Assembly: GCA_030765065.1 (NCBI GenBank)
Contig: CM060986.1
Coordinates: 78,485,573 to 78,549,572, forward strand
Direction of reading: 5' to 3'
DNA length: 64,000 nt
Source: Deroplatys truncata
Lineage: Eukaryota; Arthropoda; Insecta; Mantodea; Mantidae
Under the pieces are notes generated by a model. That model ran no database searches. It was not told the DNA's origin and worked only from the letters and a program-made list of their open reading frames with translations. Shown here one piece after another: positions 22,885-34,077 of this stretch. Positions within the stretch are counted from its first letter, which is position 1. Each line of letters opens with the position of its first letter. Made by a program: the position numbers and the translations under genes.

Positions 22885-23782
22885 AATATAGATCTCTTTA
22901 AAATACGCAAGTTATTTAAGATAACTTTTTTGTGGCAGCGGCCATTTCTGAGATATCCGTTATTAATGGTTCGAACTGTTCAATACTTAGCAATTCTTTT
23001 AAAGTCCTGTCAATTTTCAGCTGTTTCATGCGACGTCATGGAAACGGTACGGAATTCTAAGGTCAGAATATAGCGTTCAGTTCTAAAACATTTGACTATC
23101 GGCATTCCCTTTGTATATATGATGTAATGTGTAATGCAACTATTTCCAAAAATGTTTATCTGATTAAAATGAAGTGGATAAGAAAATAAACTTTCATAGG
23201 AATAAATAAGCGCTAGAGGGTAGAGAAATTCACGTGAATGTGACACATCATAACGTTTTTCTATCTGCTTCACGTTAATCTAGATAAACATTTGCAGCTA
23301 TAGTTTCATTACACATTTCGTTCTAGGTACAAGAGAATTAGAGGAAAACCGAATCAATAGTAAAATGTTTTAAAGCGGCTCGCTATGGCTTTTAAATTCC
23401 ATACTCTTACTATGACATACTCTTTCCATCGTGCGAAACAAGTGAATAGCGACAAGACTGCAAAAATAAAGTTAAAAAGTACTGAACAGTTGAAACCAAT
23501 ATCTCGGAAATGGCTGATGCCAAAAAGAATGTTATTTGATATACATTGTGAGTTATAACTAGAGCTGCATTTTTGTGTAGTACGTTTTTTGTCTGTCTCT
23601 TAAAGTTTAGCAGTTATAAAAAATTATACAGTGCTTTTCCTTTCACTGTGGCCACCGCTCGGCTTCTCATGCGCCGGCCGCTGTAACTCGGAATCCCGTC
23701 GAAATAGTTATTATATCCCTGCAACCGCCTCACGTTCTCATATTTACAGTGACAATTTCAATGATAATAAGCACATATCTTA

Positions 23783-23892
23783 TCATAAGAAATGTTGTAA
23801 ATGTTGTCCTCCGCTATCCACACGTTTCTGGCGTCTTCTCAGGAAATTGTCATTCACACAGGAGAGTTCAATATCCGAAATTGAGTGAATTT
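23783..23892 (-). pseudogene. Transposase C-terminal remnant, left arm
   Basis: Minus-strand reading IHSISDIELSCVNDNF, then GGQHLQHFL, then stop. It corresponds to the last ~35 residues of an IS630/Tc1/mariner-type transposase and is homologous to the plus-strand copy in the right arm (26590-26700). Confidence 0.65.
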
Positions 23893-23970
23893 CTGGCCTA
23901 ATGTTTTCTTTTAGTGCTTAAAATATAATATGAGGTTAAAGCCAGTTATCGAGACCCAGGAGAGAAAACA

Positions 23971-24033
<63 letters not shown>

Positions 24034-24034
24034 A
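23971..24034 (+). repeat. (ATT)n microsatellite
   Basis: About 21 pure ATT units inside the foldback element's cargo. Confidence 0.95.
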
Positions 24035-24834
24035 TATACGATCGAAATCAAACATAACGACAAAAACATGCTGAAAAGAGATAAAGGGAATAAAGAGAAT
24101 CAATTTATAAAATAAAAAGACGCCCGCTCTGTAAATTCATACTAGGAATGGGTTTTGTTGAAAAGGCAGAAAAACAATTTTTGTTTTCCTCGAAAGGAAA
24201 GCGGATGTACCTGCTATCGGCGACAAGAAGTCTACCGGAAGTTTCACTTTTGTACTTTGGCTCGGACGTGAAGTTAACAATGGTCTCAAAGCTTAGCAGG
24301 GTCAGAAAATATACGTGTCTTATCTCCAATCTAAGAATATTCGTGGGAAGATTTTAAACTCAAAATAAGTTGTAAGAAGCAGACGGGAAAGCTGTCAAAG
24401 TGGGGGTAGCCAATAATAAAATCATGAAACAAAAATGATAGCCAATCAAAGATCGCGTATACATCACAAGATACGTTTGAAATTAAAACGGAACGAAACA
24501 TAAGAAAGGTGGGGGGAAATTCTAAGTTCGACGAAAGGTGTGAAAAAGGAAAAGAAACGCCGAGACACATTCCGATACAAACTAACCACGAGGACGGTTG
24601 ATGAAACAAAATAAGAAGAAAATATTCAGAAAGTTTGAAATGTGAAATGAAGTTGCGAAATCTAGGCAATTCGAGGGCTAGTCGGAGGAACACATAAGTA
24701 GCGACTTCGAAAGTGATGACAATAATAACAGTGGTTTTGACGACGAAGGTGGCGGGTCGACCAGATAGGAATATTCGTAACAAAATAAAGGAATAATAAC
24801 TCAATCTTCGCCGGCAGCATCATTAATATCATCA
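24035..24834. other. Cargo region without recognised gene
   Basis: Purine-rich on the plus strand. The 157-codon minus frame at 24331-24804 is best explained by this skew, because stop codons are rare on the pyrimidine-rich strand. No domain recognised. Confidence 0.35.
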
Positions 24835-24960
24835 AGGCAGTGTCACCAACCCTGAAAATCAGAACCTCAGCTCTATCAGAACAAGTTCCTAATCCCTGTC
24901 ATTCAAAAATCGAACCCGGGACCCTGAGTCTCCTGAAGCGACAGCAAGGAACAACACAGA
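24835..24960 (-). mobile_element. tRNA-like SINE head fragment
   Basis: The minus strand contains GGTCCCGGGTTCGATTTTTG (about 24930-24908), a good box B, preceded by a plausible head. The body is too short or diverged to classify. Confidence 0.35.
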
Positions 24961-25289
24961 TGTGTTAAACGTCAGCGCCAAGGTTTATTTCACACACATT
25001 TTTCATGTGATCATCAGATTCAGGTAAATTTCTGTAACTGATTTTGTGAAATGACAGAGTAATTGACCCACGCTTAATATTCTTTTCTGACGAAGCTTGG
25101 TTTAATAATTATATGGCTGTATTTCTTCACAAAATAACATATATTGGAATACAGAGAAACCCGGATTTACACAAGATATTCCCTTGTATGACCCAAAATC
25201 AGTGTACAATAAATGCATACAAAATAAAAGGACCTATAATTTTTTAACAAAGAATAAATGCAGAGAGGTACATGAATACCTTGTAGTAG

Positions 25290-25529
25290 TACTATTTTTA
25301 TTTTTCCCACGCTTTGGGAGCCAATTTGTAGTAGTTAATTATCTTTACGTTATTTGCACCACGCTTTGGGCGTCAATTTGAAGTAGGTTGTATTGAAGGA
25401 ATTGTATTATATTTCGACTGTTGGAGAGCCGAACTTGAAGTAGTTGCAACCGCACGTATGGTAAAAAGTTTCCGGTAGTCGCCCTAAATGTACTTTCCGG
25501 TGGCCTTTGCCCCAAATGTTTAAAAATAT
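25290..25529 (-). repeat. Primer-binding-site-like motif cluster beside LTR2
   Basis: On the minus strand, immediately after LTR2, variants of a tRNA-Lys-type primer binding site recur: TTGGGGCAAAGG, CCATACGTGCGG, TTGACGCCCAAAGCGTGG and TTGGCTCCCAAAGCGTGG, separated by 'aactacttcaa' type spacers. Retroelements normally have one such site. The repetition suggests duplicated leader sequence. Confidence 0.45.
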
Positions 25530-26327
25530 TAACTTCATAATTTTGACTTTCTTTAATATTATATATTTATGTTTGCCTCGGCTGCATCAGTATTATTGTT
25601 AGAGACATGTTTCTCTTTGCAGGGTTGTGGTGCGACTGAAGAATGTAGGCTTACACAGATTATAATTTTACTTCACTCCTTTTATTAATGCTTGACACGA
25701 TTTAAATAACACTTCACTGGTATAGAGAGAGCTCTGAGACTTTTTTAATTAATTACATGCATTTTCTAACACGTAAACTATTTTTGTCTCACACGAATAC
25801 GTATTAAATTTCTCGAGGACGTGTCACGCGTCTGTCTACAATCAACGCGTCCAGTTATGAGCTCTGTCTACAAGCAACTGAACTCTGTATTTGAAAATTT
25901 TGCTATGTTTCAGTTTCTGATTGGCTAATTCTAGCCAAATAGAATACCTTCATTTAACTAAAGCTTTTTCTGGTTGTTGATTGGCTATTTTATAAACTGT
26001 CACAAAAAATTACATTATTGCTTTCAAGAATCACAAGTAGTATTGTTAAACTTTCCAATTCATTATTGCCTCAAAGTTACCTCATTGTTACCTCATTGTT
26101 AGCAACTTGTAACCTATTATTCTCACAGCTCCTACATTATTAAATTACGTAATACATTCACATAACATTATTGAACATGTACATATAATATAAACATTTA
26201 CAATGAATGTAATATACACTTTTTATATATTGTCACATGCACATATTGCTTTAAGGCGGACTTTTATTGAATTTACATATTATATAATTAGACTGAAATT
26301 ATTTAAGATGTTAAAAATACTGCCTCA
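25530..26327 (-). mobile_element. LTR2 copy A
   Basis: The minus strand starts TGAGGCAGTATTTTTAACA at 26327, resembling the LTR1 start. It contains CCAAT-like 'tagccaatca' motifs and AATAAAAGGAG (about 25685), and ends near the AT-rich tract at 25530. It is co-linear with 44556-45344. No internal coding region adjoins it. It lies inside the foldback element. Confidence 0.6.
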
Positions 26328-26383
26328 ACCTTGCTCACACCATTTCTGAATAGCTGACAGACGTTGATTGTCAGTCTGGATTT

Positions 26384-26700
26384 CTCCAACAATACTTTAC
26401 TACCGCGCATACAGCTGATGAATCATTAAATTTAATTCAGGAAATTTTTGAAGATAGGGTAATTAGTACAGAATTATGTTTCTCAGGATCCCCTGTATGT
26501 GATTTTATCTAGAGGGGGAGGAATTGTAAAATAGGCGTGTGCAACAAACCCCATACATTGAAAGAACTAAATGAAAACATCATGAGAGAAATTCGGTCAA
26601 TTTCGGATATTAAACTCCCCAGTGTGAATGAAAATTTTGTGAGAAGATACCGGAAATATGCGAACAGAGGACAACTTTTCCAATATTATGATAAGGTATG
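26384..26700 (+). pseudogene. Transposase C-terminal remnant, right arm
   Basis: The plus frame reads TTAHTADESLNLIQEIFEDR at 26398-26457, then a stop, then KPHTLKELNENIMREIRSIS and NENFVRRYRKYANRG. This matches the second catalytic D region (usually QDGAxAH) through the C-terminus of an IS630/Tc1/mariner-type transposase. The block carrying the third catalytic residue is replaced by GSPVCDFI and a stop. It extends further inward than the homologous left-arm copy. Confidence 0.7.
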
Positions 26701-27101
26701 TGCTTATTTTAATCGTAATTGTAAATATGAGAACGTAAGGCAGTTGCAGGGCTATTATAACTATTTTGGCGGCCGGCTCGCAAGTAGCGTGTGGTGTCCA
26801 CAGTGTGGAGGAAAAGCACTGCATAAAATTCCCTGTGAATGAAGTGGATTTCACAGGCTATTTCTTCAAAATCCAAGATACACATTTTATTTGTCATGTA
26901 AAAATCTTAAACATGTATTTCAATGAAAATCGTTTGCGCCATTTTTGAGAAAATATAAACCTTCGAAAAATATTTCAATAAAGGTTAACTTGGAATGACG
27001 GGATTTTCTTGAAAATCTTTGTATCGTATATTTAAAAGCTACTTTTAAACACCAAATTTGGTTTTTATCCGACTTTTCGTTTTTCAGTTGTGATGTACAC
27101 A

Positions 27102-27139
<38 letters not shown>

Positions 27140-27256
27140 GACTTTTTTCTAAAAATGCTTTGTTTGGATTCACGAACCCTCGAAACATGTATTTCCGGTG
27201 AAATCTCTGTATCGAATTTTTGGGTGGAATTCAATAACTTCACTACCTACTATGTA

Positions 27257-27633
27257 CACTCGCTTCCATTTATGCCATCCCCGCAGCTTTGGGAGGCATT
27301 CTATTGACCTTCAGAGGTGAGTATGTATAGCAAGTATTTCAGTATTACATTATGTTGCCATTAAATTTTTTTGTCGTGGGGATATGCAAAACATGGTTTT
27401 ACTTAGTTTTATATTATTTTAACATGTTTATTATAAGTGATGAAGAGCAAAGCTATTGCTCAAACTTATATATTCACATGTAAATAATGTAGAATTTTGC
27501 ACATAAAACAGGACGCCACTGTATGCAGGAAAAGGTAAACAAATACACGCACCTCTTCCTTGCTACATACTCACCTGTGAAGGCAGTAGAATTCCTTCCA
27601 AAGCTGCAGGGACAGCATAAATGGAAGCGAGTG
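27257..27633. mobile_element. MITE with ~75-bp inverted repeats, TA duplication
   Basis: 377 bp between TA at 27255-27256 and 27634-27635. Ends CACTCGCTTCCATTTATGCC and its inverse extend for about 75 bp. There is no coding potential. It is inserted in the 3' terminus of an HLE copy. The TA duplication places it with Tc1/mariner-mobilised MITEs. Confidence 0.85.
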
Positions 27634-27655
27634 TACATAATATAAAAAGTAAAAA

Positions 27656-27955
27656 CAATAAATCAGATAAATGTTAAACCTGATATTAAAGCCTAACATC
27701 TTCCAACTATAGAAACCACTTAAAATCACTTCAAAATAACTAACGATTTTGATTAATTATCATATGCTTGAGACTTTGCCATGAAAAATAAAACGTATAT
27801 TTTGAATACTTTATTGATATCCTATAAAATTATTTTAATTCTGAAATAATTTTCTACAATCATTTTAACTGAAAAACTTTAATAGAAACTTATTACAAGA
27901 AAAGTGTATAGATCACTAAAATAGAACACTTATGTCAAATAACTTTTCCAAGCGA
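27656..27955 (-). mobile_element. HLE fragment, diverged
   Basis: Internal minus-strand part only, from 'cagataaatgttaaacctg' to the region before 'gtatagatcactaaaata'. Both termini and the microsatellite are absent. Confidence 0.55.
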
Positions 27956-28254
27956 GATTGTAATGTCGAGATTTCAACGGAATTACAGACTGCAAAATCC
28001 TCTGTACAAAAAAAGAAGAAAACAAGCAATTTTTAAAACTATTTGAACTCCTTGTGCCTGTCTCTGTGAATGACATGACTCAAAGCGATAAATCGAATAA
28101 ACATCAACGTCGTAAGGATACAGGATAAGTATTTTCACGAAATTCTCCCTCCCAAATAACCATTTAGGCGGAACCAAATGCTACAGTAATTATTTTGACT
28201 GAAGTTATTTTTACTAAGACCAGCCTGACAAAGTAAATAGATATTTTAAATTTT
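27956..28254. other. No recognised feature
   Basis: Short AT-rich spacer between two HLE fragments. Confidence 0.3.
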
Positions 28255-28425
28255 CTTTTAATAGCCTGTGTTTAGCAAAGGTGAAATTTTATGAAAATCT
28301 TTGCCTTGCATCCTTGAAAGATGCTGAACTCAAAATATTTAGTTTAGTATTTATCCAACTTTTCATTTTTAGTTATGCTGTTCGCGCACACACACCCGCC
28401 CGTTCGGACAGTTTTCTGAAACCTT
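28255..28425 (+). mobile_element. HLE fragment
   Basis: Covers the region before and including the microsatellite (tgaaaatctttgcctt... ttatgctgttcgcgcacaca). The 3' hairpin end is missing. Confidence 0.6.
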
Positions 28426-30178
28426 TCTTACATGCAGAAACTTTTTTTACTGCCCTACATACTCAAATCTGTCAGGTTATAGTCTCCGTTTATGAAACCT
28501 TTTGTGACTGTGAAATGTAAACAAAACGCCATTGCTAGTCGACTACGATATGAGTGCATTTGGCGGAGGGTGCCACTGTTTTGTTGACAATGCGTAACGT
28601 CATCGAGGCTATAGATTAGAGGGGAGTGAGGGGCAAGGCGATAGTGGGAATGTAACTTTACACAGTGAAAACAGTACTACATTTGCAGGCCTCAGCTTCA
28701 CTAGTAAATCTAACTCGGAACTGCGGATGTTTTCTTGACCTGCCTGCAATTACGATACCCCACCTACTTGTTCCGTAACTGTTTGGTTCTTCTTTCCACC
28801 GAATACACTCATATCATGACGACTAGTTCAGTACTAGTCACTGTCACTAGATGTGTCTGACGTGAAACCTTTAAACGTAATGGTAATACCGAACGCTCGT
28901 CTTGATCAGTACAGAGAGTACAGTGCAGTACACGCATGTAATGTATAGTTTCTCATCCAGTACTGATTGAGACAGTACTTACACTTCATTTTGACTGGCA
29001 ATTGAATATTGTTCATTAAGTCTTCAATTTCAATTATGTTCCTGTTTTATACTGCATCTGCATCCTCATGCTTCTACCCTCAAAATGCTTAATTTAGTAC
29101 TGCCTTTCTACTCCACATTTTCTTCACATTGCCTGTATAAACCACCCTGTATAAAGCATAATTATTTTTAAACATGAGTTCACAATAAGTTAAAAAAACA
29201 CTTGAATAATCAGGAAAATTCTGCATTACTGTATGATAAACACCCGCTAATTTGCATATTTTTATAAACATGATATTTTATATTAAATTGTAAATATTTT
29301 TAGGTGTTTTATTTGTTTGAAATTTCTCTAGCACAGCTGCAATAGTAATAGAAACAAGTTTTTTTTTCAGTGGAACGAACCATGCAAGCTATAGGTACAA
29401 TGATGTTTCAGACCCTCAAATAGGAAGAATCACACTGTAGTGGTATACCACTTTATAACGAACCAATGAAGTGACACGAAAAGAAGACAACAAGATAGAC
29501 AGTTCCCCAAGAGACAACAGTGTTGGATACAATGGCAGTATCGCTTACTCGTTACGCCACAATGTTATTAGATAATGCAGGCATCGAAATGGTCCATGGA
29601 CGCGCTAATTGAATACAGCCTCCGGGCTGCAGCTTGCTTTGCATAATAAAACTACCACTCCCCGCGTTTATTTCTCTGCAAACAGTGAAACAATTGATTA
29701 TACCGCTAGAGCACAGCACCGACTCCCTCGAAATGATGATGTCGCCTCCGCTCGTGTCGCTTTCAAAGCAAATCAGACTAATTTCCTCGAATTTCCTAAA
29801 AACTAAAATTTAATTGTTCCACCCTTGAGTTCCATGAACAGCTAGTGTACAAGTCTTCGCATCTGAATTATTCATAATCCTACGAGAGGTTTATCTGGCT
29901 GAGGAGATATCTGTAAGCAAACATCCAGCATTATTGCAAATTGTACTCGTCAACAATCACACTTGTCTCTTCTCTGCATTATTTGCATAATATGTCTGCA
30001 TCAGTTTTAAAGTACATCTTTCTAACATTGGCAGCACTGTATCTATTGTATAAGAATAGATTAAACAAACTTAACAGTACTTAAAGTGTTGTGATCATGC
30101 ATAGCTATTCGCTTGAAGAGGGTTGCAGTGTTTAGGTGTAAACTTTCTAACATGTAATAGAAATACGTCAAAAAAACA
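28426..30178. other. 1.75 kb without recognised feature
   Basis: No open frame beyond about 65 codons, no tRNA-like boxes and no similarity to other repeats in the window. This is one of the longest unexplained stretches and could contain unique DNA. Confidence 0.4.
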
Positions 30179-30712
30179 TATGATATATTGCATTTATGTG
30201 ACTTCTTCTACTCACAGTTTTACAAAATATTTTACAAAGGTTACACTCCTAACTACTACTTATTAAACGAGATAAACTCATTACACATTTACACTTTTCA
30301 TTGTAGGTATAAGAAGAATACAATAGTCCAAAGCGATAGTCAGATTTTTATAAGGCGGATCGTTATGTGAAGGGCTTTGAGTATACCTGCTCTTTGCATA
30401 ACCAACAGAAAAAATTAATAAAGATTCCCCATTTTAGAATAACATAAATATTTGAATATTAAAAATCTCAAAGTGGTTAACTTCAAAAAATTAATTTATT
30501 CAGAATCATTGGAGGCATTTTTGAGAAAAAATAAATTTTCGAAAATGTTTCTATGTAAAGGTATTTTGGGGTTGGAGAATTTTCTTCAAAATCTTCGTGT
30601 TTCATCCTTAGAAGCTGCTAAGCTCAAACACCAAGTTTGGTTATTTAACCGACTTTTCCTTTTTTAATTATGCTGTTCACAGATACACATGGACCTTTTT
30701 ATAAAAATCTTA
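30179..30712 (+). mobile_element. HLE repeat, internally deleted, 3' truncated
   Basis: The 5' end is degenerate (tatgatatattgcatttatg, then gacttcttctactcac). It is co-linear with family members but lacks some interior, and stops shortly after a very short 'cacagatacacatggacc' segment in place of the microsatellite. Another HLE follows head-to-tail. Confidence 0.65.
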
Positions 30713-31508
30713 TATATACATTCACATGTATCGTTTATTATTGGGTATACAAACTATTTCTACTAAGGCTTATTTTTCTATCTACAACATTAAAATAACT
30801 CCATTACAATTTCCGTTATAGATACAAAGAGAACAGTGATAGTCAGATGTTTAAGAACTGGACGCTATATGCTGGCCTTAAAATTTCATACTATTTCCAT
30901 GCAATCGCGAGAAACAACTGAAAATAGAAGGAATTTAAAAAGAATAACTATTGAGCAATTCGAACCTTTAATAATGGATATCTCAAAAACGGCTTGTGCT
31001 ACGATAAAACTTATTTTACATAAATTGTGTATTTTAAAGAGATCTATATCTTTGGCACGCTTTCGTTTATTGCTTAACGTTTACCAGTTATATTAAATTA
31101 TAAAAAATTCCTTCCGAATAAATAGGACGTCCTACGCTATTACCAGAAAATTCAACATATACATTTTATTTATTTAAATATCTTTAACAGATGGTATTTT
31201 AATCAAAATGTTAGAGCTACTTTTATAAAAACAAACCTTTCGAAAAATGTTCCATGTAAAGGGGGTTAGGGATGGTGGATTTTCTTGAAAATTTTCGTCT
31301 TGGAAGCTACTGAACTCAAATACCAAGTTTGGTATTTATCCAACTTTTCGTTTTTGAGTTATGCTGCTCACAGACACACACACGGACATGTTTCCAAAAA
31401 TACTTTATTTGAATTCAGGGGTCTCAAAACATGTACTTCTGGTGAAATCTCGGTAACGAATTTTTGGGTGGAATGCAATAGGTACATTTTCTACCTACTA
31501 TGTAAAAA
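30713..31508 (+). mobile_element. HLE repeat, nearly full length
   Basis: Begins 'tacattcacatg' and continues at 'tatcgtttattattgggtat', so the subterminal ACTTTCTCTAC is deleted. The rest is intact to 'ctacctactatgtaaaaac', with a short CA tract at 31372-31383. It lies directly after the truncated copy, in tandem. Confidence 0.7.
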
Positions 31509-32224
31509 CAAAAGCTGGCTTTCATCAATATCTCTTTTCAAAAGAGACAGGTTAAGTTTAGTGTAATATTTTATTAAATTTAGTAATATAAATTCAAACT
31601 GAAAAAGCTAGAGATTTCTGCATTAAAAAACTTTACGACTACCTCCTGCGCTTGGGGAAACCTACACCGTTTCCCGTCCGTTGAGGTGTGCAAAAACAAC
31701 CACAAGGCAATCTTTTATATTGTTACTCCAGTCTATGGAGATTCGGTGGATCCCCTTTCCGAACCCACGGACCACCTACACCCTATCCCATACGTCAAAT
31801 TGATGAGCACATTGACGAAACAGTTGGATGCATCACAACACGATCAGACGCATTAGATACGTGTCACGTTGTATTATGGATTATAATCCAACAGCTGATG
31901 CGTACAAAAGTTGAAAAACAGCGAGGTGGTAACACGAACTATGTCGTCACAGCTGGCCCTACGTTCAATCAATGTACTCAAATTCGATTACTGCATAGCA
32001 ACCCCTGATTAAATACATTAATCACAAACAGTAACTTATACGGAGGCAAATTAAGGATTTGTTTCTCCTCTCAGCTATGAGTCATCCTTCCATAAGTGTC
32101 TCTAAACATCCTATCGAAGTTGTTATTCTTCGACATGGCATTTACGCCCTTTAACCTTATTGTCACTGATTTCTGATCGCCTAAGAAGAGTTTCCTAAAG
32201 ATATGCATTTGTTTTCAACGTTCG
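31509..32224. other. No firmly recognised feature
   Basis: The 106-codon frame at 31688-32008 contains a segment vaguely like a transposase C-terminus (IDEHIDETVGCIT), but the match is too weak to call. Confidence 0.35.
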
Positions 32225-32406
32225 GCAGTATAATGGATTATACCGAGCGAGAGGTTCACATTCGGGAGGTTCTGTGTTCGATACCCGGTGGCCGCCCACT
32301 CTGACCATGGGTTTTTCATGGTTTTCCCTGGTTGACAAGGCGAATGCTGGAGTGATGTATTCTACCACGGATTTCCTCTCTCCCGTATTTCCCTTCATTT
32401 CATTCC
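32225..32406 (+). mobile_element. SINE-B copy (plus strand), cut by SINE-A
   Basis: A tRNA-like head (CCGAGCGAGAGGTTCAC as box A region and GTTCGATACCC as box B), then the family core 'tttttcatggttttccctgg' and 'aaggcgaatgctgg'. It is interrupted within its pyrimidine-rich body by a SINE-A and may resume at 32708-32730. Confidence 0.65.
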
Positions 32407-32707
32407 TTGCCATCCTCCGTGGACTAGTGGTACCGTGCTAGCCTCCAGTTCCCAAGGTCGCGAGTTCAAACCCGGCGGAGGGCGATGGATTTTTTTCGGG
32501 CGTAAAAATCCTTGGCATGGCTTCCTTCGGAAGGGAAGTAAAGTAGGTGGTCCCGTGTCGTATATTTACGGCACGTAAAAGAACCTCAAGCCTGATAAAG
32601 AGGCCTCTGAGCAAAATTACCGGTCTTTCACGCCCAATATAGAATGAGACGCTAAGAACCGTAGTAGTTAAAGAGCGTCCATAAATAAAACTCAAATTAA
32701 ATTATTA
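32407..32707 (+). mobile_element. SINE-A copy, full length, clean target duplication
   Basis: A complete family member: head with ATCCTCCGTGGACTAGTGG, box B GAGTTCAAACCCGG, a central domain including 'cttccttcggaagggaag', and a tail AAATAAAACTCAAATTAAATT. It is flanked by a perfect 12-bp duplication tcatttcattcc (32395-32406 and 32708-32719). Useful as the reference copy for this family. Confidence 0.9.
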
Positions 32708-32719
32708 TCATTTCATTCC

Positions 32720-34077
32720 CCTTTCATGATCAAGCTTTTGTTTTCAATTCAAGAGTTTACAATAAAAATTGTGAAATATTTTTCATTGTGTGAAAAGATT
32801 GAAAAATACTTGACAAGACCTGGCAAGACTTAACAATGTCAAAAAGTGTGTTTAGAAGTTGTCTCTTCGCCAAACCGAATCCCTTCAGAACACATTGATA
32901 ATTTATCACGCGCAAAGCAATTTAGTATTTGCGTCACAGTATAACAATTCGCAATGTAGTATTGTTCTTTACTAATATTATGTAGCACTTTCACTATTAT
33001 ATCCAATGAAATCACATTACGATTGTGTAATACAATGAAAATAACACCAACTGCCTGGTAATTATTTCTTCATAATCGCCTTCATCTGCTCCATCTTGTG
33101 GTAATCCACGGAGTTCTCGATATACAGATATGGCCAGCTTATGTATAACCTAATCAGTTTTATACGACATACCTTGGCCGGGTGGCCATTTTTGTTAACT
33201 TTTCGCTTTCAGCCATGTTGCAGATTTCGTGACGGACTGTGAATACTCGCATTTCATTGGCCAAAGCCATCTAATCATTATGAAACCTTTGACCGTTTAG
33301 AACATGTGCTTATTTGCTTTCAAGACTTTAAAAGTATTGGAAGCAATTTGACAAGAAAAGTTGTGAAGTTGTGACAACTCTTGAAAAGTCTTGTAAAGTA
33401 TTGAATTTGACAAAACTTTGATCGTGTACAAGCGGCTTTAGGTTCACTCCGGACTGCGGTTCGGTCAGAGTCATGCAGACGGCGCAGAGGCTTGCAATTT
33501 GGAACATCTCGATGTACAGGGAAGCCTGATGAGCCTCCATCGCTAGGTCGTGTTTCCCTGGTTCACTCGAGAGACAGAAGAGATGAAGAGAATGAGCAGA
33601 ACATATATATATATATATATGTATTATGTACTCTTTGATTATAACTTTTGAGCATTTAATCTCTATTTATTTGATCTAGGTTTGTAATAGTCAGGGTAGT
33701 TCTTTCCCTGCAATGGCCTTGACTTTCCCCAATATTACGGTTCAAGCTGTTCTTAGTATTAGTTCCTCCATTTTGGTAACCCGAAATGCAAGCAAACGCA
33801 ACTATAATAGTGCAAGATACTCGCCTTATATTTTATTATGATGGTGTTAATGAGCATAATCCTACCTTGTAATCCTAATTTGGAGAGATGTGGCTCCTTC
33901 CGACATGTAGTTCCAAAATGGCAAGAGTATTAAAAAGACACGTTTAAAAGGAGAATCCACTAAAGAGAGTTCTCCACAAAAAGAAAGAGCGAGGACTACT
34001 TCGACAAATGTTTATATCTCATCATGCCCGTTCGATATTTCCTAAGAAATATACGCTGACACCATAACGCCAATCTG
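32720..34077. other. No recognised gene; one (AT)n tract
   Basis: Contains an (AT)n microsatellite at 33602-33621 and the decayed motif 'ttgacaa.acttt' repeated near 32810-32840 and 33350-33420. No gene supported. Confidence 0.4.

Larger units (their letters stand above)
21183..23250 (-). mobile_element. HLE repeat split by a second HLE
   Basis: Two blocks, 21183-21671 and 22885-23250, are the two halves of a single minus-strand copy. The first stops in the A-run of 'gtacttcacaaaaaa' and the second resumes at 'tatagatctctttaaaa', adjacent positions in intact copies. It carries a short alternating GCGCG/GT tract at about 21316-21342. The interruption is the plus-strand HLE 21672-22884. Confidence 0.8.
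23629..26821. mobile_element. 3.2-kb foldback mariner-type element with cargo
   Basis: Left end CAGTGCTTTTCC after TA (23627-23628); right end GGAAAAGCACTG followed by CA (probably a mutated TA). The inverted arms are about 300 bp (23629-23930 and 26540-26821). Each contains the same transposase C-terminal segment, pointing outward. The 2.6-kb interior differs: an (ATT)n tract, unidentified DNA, a tRNA-like box and a complete LTR2. Both edges are contiguous within one HLE copy, which proves that the block is a single insertion, possibly enlarged later. Confidence 0.75.
23252..27652 (+). mobile_element. HLE repeat split by a 3.2-kb foldback element and a MITE
   Basis: The plus-strand HLE runs 23252-23628, resumes at 26822 and continues to 27254, then finishes at 27636-27652 (aaagtaaaaac). 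The first break falls in 'aaaaaattata/..aaaattcc', a contiguous position in intact copies. The second break is at 'ctactatgta'. A CA microsatellite lies at 27101-27130. The first ~60 bases of the element are missing. Confidence 0.75.

Noticed and set aside
24331-24804. 157-codon minus-strand open frame
   Set aside because: Strong purine/pyrimidine strand skew removes stop codons on that strand; composition is low-information and no domain is recognisable.
31688-32008. Frame with a segment like a transposase C-terminus
   Set aside because: The similarity (IDEHIDETVGCIT and neighbours) is too weak and not supported by inverted repeats or a TA duplication.
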